64,000 nt of DNA from assembly GCF_029962835.1 (NCBI RefSeq), contig NC_080584.1:76040862-76104861 (forward strand), read 5' to 3'. Of the stretch, positions 59,042 through 64,000 are shown piece after piece. A program made the translations under genes and the position numbers. The notes under the pieces were generated by a model that made no database searches, had not been told where the DNA came from, and saw only the letters and a list, made by a program, of their open reading frames with translations. Origin of the DNA: Magnolia sinica. Lineage: Eukaryota; Streptophyta; Magnoliopsida; Magnoliales; Magnoliaceae. Numbering within the stretch: position 1 is the stretch's first letter; each line of letters starts with the position of its first letter.

Positions 59042-62000
59042 AAACAAATCAGTAGATTCTCTTCGATCGTTTTCTTTTCTTTGTTTTCTCGACCACAACA
59101 CTGACATCTTCAGATTTATTGAATATCAATTCATCAACCGTTGCTAATGAGGTGAGATCAGGTCCTGCATCAGCATTACTTACAGCCCTTAATCGTTCCG
59201 ATAGAACGCACGTCTCTTCTTCGACAAAAATTTTTTGGGGAACCTCTAAGACCACATGCCAGTCAGGATTTTTTGGATCTCTGGAGTAGAAAACTTGCGT
59301 GGCATGCTCTGCAAGAATGAAGGGCTCGTCACCGACTTGCCCTGAACTGTAAAGACTAGCCAAATTTACTAATCTCAAATTCGCTTCTGCATCAAAAGAA
59401 ACATCATGATGTGTCACTTTCACCCAATCACACTTAAATAGGACGGGCTTGTACCCTGTTCGGTACTCCAATTGGATAATTTTACGAAGGACTCCGTAGT
59501 AAGGTTGATTTTCATCCACTGTATTGAAATCTTTAGCACTTGATAGAAAGGTTGTCATACCCTCTGTCCTAACCCCACTGTTTTGGTTCGTTTTATTCTC
59601 CTCATAGTCCTTAGTGACAAAGAGGAAACCATTAATACAATATTTATTGTATTGCATAGAAAAAGCTAGAGGTCCTCTCACAACATCTTTAAATTCATTA
59701 TCGTCAGATTCAATGAACGCCGGTTGCCTTTTCAACCAAGATATGAATTCGTCCTCGTTAGGCACCCTGTTGATCCTCTTATAGCATCGCTGCAAGAAAT
59801 CTTTGTGCTTCCTGCGCGATATTCGATAACATTGTTATATTGAAATCGCATAAAGTAAAGAAGATAAATATATATATACATATATATATGAGCTTATTAT
59901 ACATACCATTCCCACTCGTCGTAGCTGGGATGACTCTTCAGTACCCATCTACGAGCTTGTTCGTATTCGATACCCGCTAGGATAACACTTTGACCCGAAC
60001 CTACTGGACCAACATCGTCATCATTAGAGTCATCATCAACGATATCTTCCAACTTACGTAGTCCTGGAATGACTCTGTTAAACCGTTTTTCCAGCTTTTC
60101 CAGTAGGCTTGTTTTCTGTTTTCCTTTATATTGATTGCAGAATATAACTATCTCCTCTTGGATGTACTGCTCTGCAATACAACCCTCAGGTCGTGTCTTG
60201 TTACGGACATAGGCCTTGAATGTCTTCATGAACCTGACAAAGTTAATGATACATTATATATACATGCAAATGTAGATGTTAAGCCGATTTATTCTTATTA
60301 AGCTCACAATGTACCTTTCGAATGGATACATCCATCGATAGTATACAGGACCACATATGCGAGCCTCGTAAGCCAAATGGATCGACATATGCATCATAAT
60401 GACAAATATCGATGGTGGGCATATAGTCCCAAGCTGACATAACGTCCTAGCCATGCCTCTCTCGAGATTAAGGAGTGTTTGAAGGTCTACGATTGTCGAG
60501 CACAAGACATTAAAGAAGGTGCAAAAGCTTGTAATTATAGGACGAATGACCTTTCTATCCCTGAATGCATGCTGGATGAGAACTGGGAGTAAATGTTGCA
60601 TCAACACATGGTAAGAATGAGACTTCATTCCCTTTAAATCCAAGCAATCTTCCTTTACGATGGTCCTCCAATTCGCACTAAAACCGATCGGAACACGCAG
60701 CTCATGTAAAGTTTGGATAAAAAGTTTTTTCTCTTCTTTTCTTAGACAGAAAGACTTTGTTTCTGAATCACCTTGCCATTGTTCATTTTCAGCCATAGAC
60801 ACTTCTTAATTCCCAATTGTTTCAGGTCCCTACGTGCATTAGCATCATCCTTGGTTTTGCCAGGCGTGTTCAACATCAAGGCAACAAGGATTTCACATAT
60901 ATTTTTCTCAATATGCATGACATCAAGGTTGTGACGCACGGGAATATCTTTTCAATACCTCAGATCAAATAATATAGACCGTTTGAAGAACCACTGTGAT
61001 TCAACATCATCCGCTAGCTCTTGTCGGCCTCCATCAATACCCCTTATATTACTCTTCCTAGTCTTCCCCCACTACATATTCAAGTTCACGGTTTGTCTTT
61101 CAACCTCAATCTCATCCAGACGGATCGGTTGATGTCGTATCTCCACCTTCTTGTTGAACGTGCCAGCACTTGTGTCCTTCCTAGCCTGTTCTGACATTGG
61201 CAACCATCGTCTGTGGCCCATATAAACATGTTTCTTTCCATATTGGAGTCGCAAAGAATCTGTGTTAGGACCACATATAGGACAACCATACTTACCCTTT
61301 GTCCTACAACCAGAAACGTTACCATATGCTGGAAAGTCATGAATTGTCAAAAGCAGAACAGCACGCATGTTGAATTTATTTTCATGGTATGCATCGAACG
61401 TCGTGACCCCTTCTCGCCATAACTTTTGTAGTTCATCAATCAATGGCTGTAAATAAACATTAATATCCTTTCCCGGTTGTCGCGGTCCCTCAATGAGCAA
61501 AGTCAACATAGTAAACTGAGGTTTCATGCAAAGCTTTGGTGGAAGGTTGTACGTCACACACATAACGGGCCATGAACTATGCGACATACTGAAAGTGCCG
61601 AACGGGTTAAACCCATCTGTAGCCAAACCCAATCGAACATTGCGAGGCTCAGCTGAAAAATCTGTATACTTGTCATTAAGATTCTTCCATGCAATAGAAT
61701 CAGCCGGATGCTCCATCTTTTCATGTTGAAATTTTCTGGTTGAGTGCCAAGACATTTCTTTCCCCAACCATGGCACACTGAACATTCTTTGTAGCCTTGG
61801 TGTTAATGGAAAATACCTTAACACCTTCCTAGGTATTGTAGATCCTTTTTTCTCAGAACCCATTTCAGTCTTGTACCTAGAAGTTTTACAATTTGGATAA
61901 ATGGTTTTCATCTCATTCTCTCTCCAGTATAAAATGCAGTCATTTGGACAAGCATGAATTTTCACATAATCAAGACCCTACTTTGTAATGATCTTCTTCG

Positions 62001-62341
62001 CTTGGTAGGTATTAGTTGGGGCCTTGTTACCGGAAGGAAACACCTTCTTTAGTAGTTGAAGGAGCTCTGTAAAGCTTTTTTCACTCCATCCATGATTCAC
62101 CTTTAATTTGAAAAGCTGTACAATGAAAGTCAGCACGGTGAAATCTTGGGCCCCAGGCTATAGTTCAGTCATTTTGTCTCGTAGATTTGCTTCAAACTCA
62201 TTAGTTTCATTTTCTCTGAAGACGCCTTCAACTATAGGGGTCACGTTGGGCTCATCCTGTACAACTTCATCTAGGTTATTACCACCAAGTTCTTGAACGA
62301 TCGCGTTGTGAACCTCATTTAAGTTTGAGACACTATGGTAT
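59042..62341 (-). pseudogene. CACTA transposase (TNP2 / Transposase_21 with DUF4218 and DUF4216)
   Basis: Minus strand from the LTR junction at 62341: FTVLTFIVQLFKLKVNHGWS, stop, then KIHACPNDCILYWRENEMKT, LATDGFNPFGTFSMSHSSWP, MLTLLIEGPRQPGKDINVYL, LLTIHDFPAYGNVSGCRTKG and YGCPICGPNTDS (61072-61965), the TNP2 core that cuts at CACTA ends. Next HNLDVMHIEKNICEILVAL and, after a one-base frameshift near 60790, ELRVPIGFSANWRTIVKEDC (DUF4218). A GT-AG intron separates FER from FMKTFKAYVRNKTRPEG (59897-60237). The DUF4216 exon (59049-59795) has YYGVLRKIIQLEYRTGYKPV and EPFILAEHATQVFYSRDP. Stops at about 62159, 61979, 61070 and 60953, the last at a conserved Trp, show it is inactive. Confidence 0.9.
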
Positions 62342-63309
62342 TGTAAGACCCGTGTCCTAATCCGTACCATTCTGTTAGCTTCCGCGGTCCTTCCGGTCAA
62401 ATTTCGGCAACCTTCGCACCGAATTCGGTGTTTGCGCACGATCCTAAGCCAGGTCCCGCGCACCGACGTCGGCTCGATCTGAAACTTATGTCTTGACGAT
62501 CGCGTCGTCGCCGCGGTTCCAACGCCGTGACTTGCGCACCGAACCGATACCCAGGTAAGAAGATGTCGATCAGCGTTTATTCCGAAGAAACACCGCGCGT
62601 TGCGGATTTCGAGGGAATCTCTACACAATTAGTCCCTCTAATTAACCATAAATGCAACCATGCCTCAAAGTACTTCACCCATTCCCTCTTTTTCCAAAAG
62701 TCCACCATCTTTCCACCTCACCATTCCTCTTTTTCTCATTTTCAACTTCAACCATCCCTCTTCTCCACCAATTTCAAACTAAACCATACCTCTCATCACT
62801 CCTTTCTTACAACCATCACTCCACCCATCCCTCCACCCATTATTTCTATCTCTCCCTCTCATTCTCTAGCAAAATTTTCCAAATCCCATGAGAAATTTCA
62901 CTCATCCAACACTCCTCTCTCAACTTCAAGTGTGGCCCACCCTCTCATCTCCAATCTCAACCATTCATCCTTCATCAATCTCCATTAAAAGTGAAGGTAA
63001 GGAGCTAAGGAGTCCAAGGGAGCTAGGAGAAGGAAGATAAGGTGGGTGTTTTTCCATTAATTTAAATTTTAGGGCCCACTTGTTGGTGGGACCCATTTGG
63101 ATGTATGTGATTTAATCAAGAGGGCCCATAGTGGCGGGGTTCCTCTATCTCACCGTGTATCTCTCTCTTTATCTCTCTCATTCTTTCTTTGTAATGGTGT
63201 GGATCCCACCGATAGGTGTTACATCTCCTCCGTCCATCTACATCAGACGGTGTGGCCCACTCTATTATAGGTGATGATCCGCACCCTCTACTATTGGGAT
63301 GGGTCCAAT

Positions 63310-63455
63310 GCATCTTTTTATATGTATATATATATATATATGTATGTTATATTTTATATAATATATGTATATAATAGATAATATAATATGTACTTATATA
63401 TATATACAATATAAGGTAAACATTAAATGTGTATATATATATATATATATATTGG
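63310..63455. repeat. (TA)n-rich microsatellite
   Basis: Alternating TA and TATG runs from 63318 to 63450. Only repeat-derived open frames cross it. Confidence 0.85.
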
Positions 63456-63589
63456 TGGGCCACATTCACGTGGGACCCACCACATTTTTTTGGGAATATA
63501 TACAAACCGTCCAGCGTCCCTGGACGCTGGACGTTGCAACAATGAACCTTTTAAAAAAAAAAAGAGAAGAAAGGAGTGGTGGGCCACTC

Positions 63590-63730
63590 ATGCAGGCCCC
63601 ACCTTGATGTATATGTAAGATCCGAGCCGTCCATGTTGTTCCTCAACTCATTTTAGGCGTTGAGCCGAAAAATGAAGTTGATCCCATTTTCTGGCGGGCC
63701 GTACCATAGGAAACAGTGTCCCTACCTTTG
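63590..63730. repeat. Half copy of the GGGCCCACC palindromic family
   Basis: CAGGCCCCACCTTGATGTAT, TCCGAGCCGTCCATGTTGTT, AAAAATGAAGTTGATCCCAT and GTACCATAGGAAACAGTGTC occur in the same order as in the left half of the element at 23205-23655. It lies within the presumed LTR; the other half is not evident. Confidence 0.55.
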
Positions 63731-64000
63731 ATTTGCTCCCTGATGCTCCTGTACATCTGAAAAAGCCCAATATTGGACTCTATGGGTTGGTATCAAGCCA
63801 CAGAGACCAATGATACTAGAACTTGCTTAGACTGTCTGTATGCGAAAGTGAAAAGAATCATGAACAATTTCAAAAAAAAGGGGAACCTAACAACTTGGGA
63901 GCCTGATCGCTGCTCAATACATTGAGTGGGCTGCCTGACGGACGGACGTGCTGGGGCTCACGGCCCCAGCTGTGGGCCCCACCTTGGCTCCTTTCGATGA

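Larger units (their letters stand above)
34922..62341 (-). mobile_element. Large CACTA (En/Spm) element, one terminus visible, carrying a satellite array
   Basis: The terminus at 34922 reads CACTACCAAAAAAACGGGTA, followed by palindromic GGCTACGGAT/ATCCGTAGCC subterminal repeats. It cuts directly into Gypsy gag. The transposase genes lie on the minus strand at 57053-62341, so the visible terminus is the 3' end. Everything between is satellite and short spacers, with no other element boundary found. The far terminus is not in the window: TNP2 is cut at 62342 by another LTR element. The visible part is 27.4 kb, large for a CACTA. That the satellite belongs to the element is inference from order; a fused junction within the array cannot be excluded. 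Confidence 0.7.
62342..64000 (+). mobile_element. LTR retrotransposon end inserted in TNP2, runs off the window
   Basis: TNP2 homology stops exactly at 62341 and the foreign sequence begins TGTAAGACCCGTGTCCTAAT, a TG start of an LTR. It is GC-rich for about 280 bp (CGCACCGACGTCGGCTCG, GATCGCGTCGTCGCCGCGG), then CT-rich. No coding frame is seen in 1.66 kb, which fits a long LTR of a Gypsy element in plus orientation. The LTR end, primer site and target duplication are outside the window, so the class is an inference. Confidence 0.55.

Noticed and set aside
62527-62988. 153-residue plus-strand Ser/His/Pro-rich frame
   Set aside because: CT-rich LTR sequence with no domain; the composition explains the open frame.

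Overview
This is a plant nuclear window. It holds split plant-type genes with GT-AG introns, an S-locus-type receptor kinase, plant Aurora and MATE gene pieces, Copia and Gypsy elements, CACTA transposons, and a satellite built on TTTAGG, a relative of the plant telomere repeat TTTAGGG. The many palindromic pieces starting GTGGGGCCCACCATGATGTATG resemble a dispersed family I associate from memory with magnoliid genomes; that placement is tentative. I see no gene that looks intact. The window is a stack of nested mobile elements with decayed genes.

Layout. 1-3872: a minus-strand Copia element running off the left edge (protease start, zinc knuckle, gag, repeat-rich leader, primer-binding site, 483-bp 5' LTR). 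4105-17157: a plus-strand G-type lectin S-receptor-like kinase pseudogene in seven recognisable exons. Its first intron is swollen to 9 kb by an 8.8-kb CACTA-type element (5418-14228) that has no transposase but carries fragments of at least three host genes (Aurora kinase, MATE transporter, TM9SF/EMP70) and some exon-like pieces I cannot name. 17673-19550: a solo LTR with a perfect 5-bp target duplication. 19600-20960: a 729-bp direct duplication. 21000-27000: gene-free DNA made of palindromic GGGCCCACC elements and a minisatellite.

26998-34921: a minus-strand Athila-like Ty3/Gypsy element (3' LTR of the same family as the solo LTR, then pol, protease, gag), cut inside gag by the terminus of a second, much larger CACTA element. 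That element starts at 34922 (CACTACC..., palindromic subterminal repeats) and carries its genes on the minus strand at 57053-62341: a Transposase_24/DUF8039-type gene and a TNP2 transposase with DUF4218 and DUF4216. Between terminus and genes lies a 20-kb, one-orientation, C-poor satellite of degenerate TTTAGG hexamers (35818-55930) with a higher-order repeat of about 2.5-2.65 kb. At 62342 the TNP2 gene is itself cut by another LTR element that runs off the right edge.

Insertion order: Athila-like element, then CACTA, then the 62342 LTR. The most unusual feature is a telomere-like higher-order satellite apparently carried inside a CACTA transposon. The second is the gene-fragment-carrying CACTA inside the receptor-kinase intron. 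All transposon genes carry stops or frameshifts, several at Trp codons (TGG to TGA/TAG), as expected when methylated cytosines decay.
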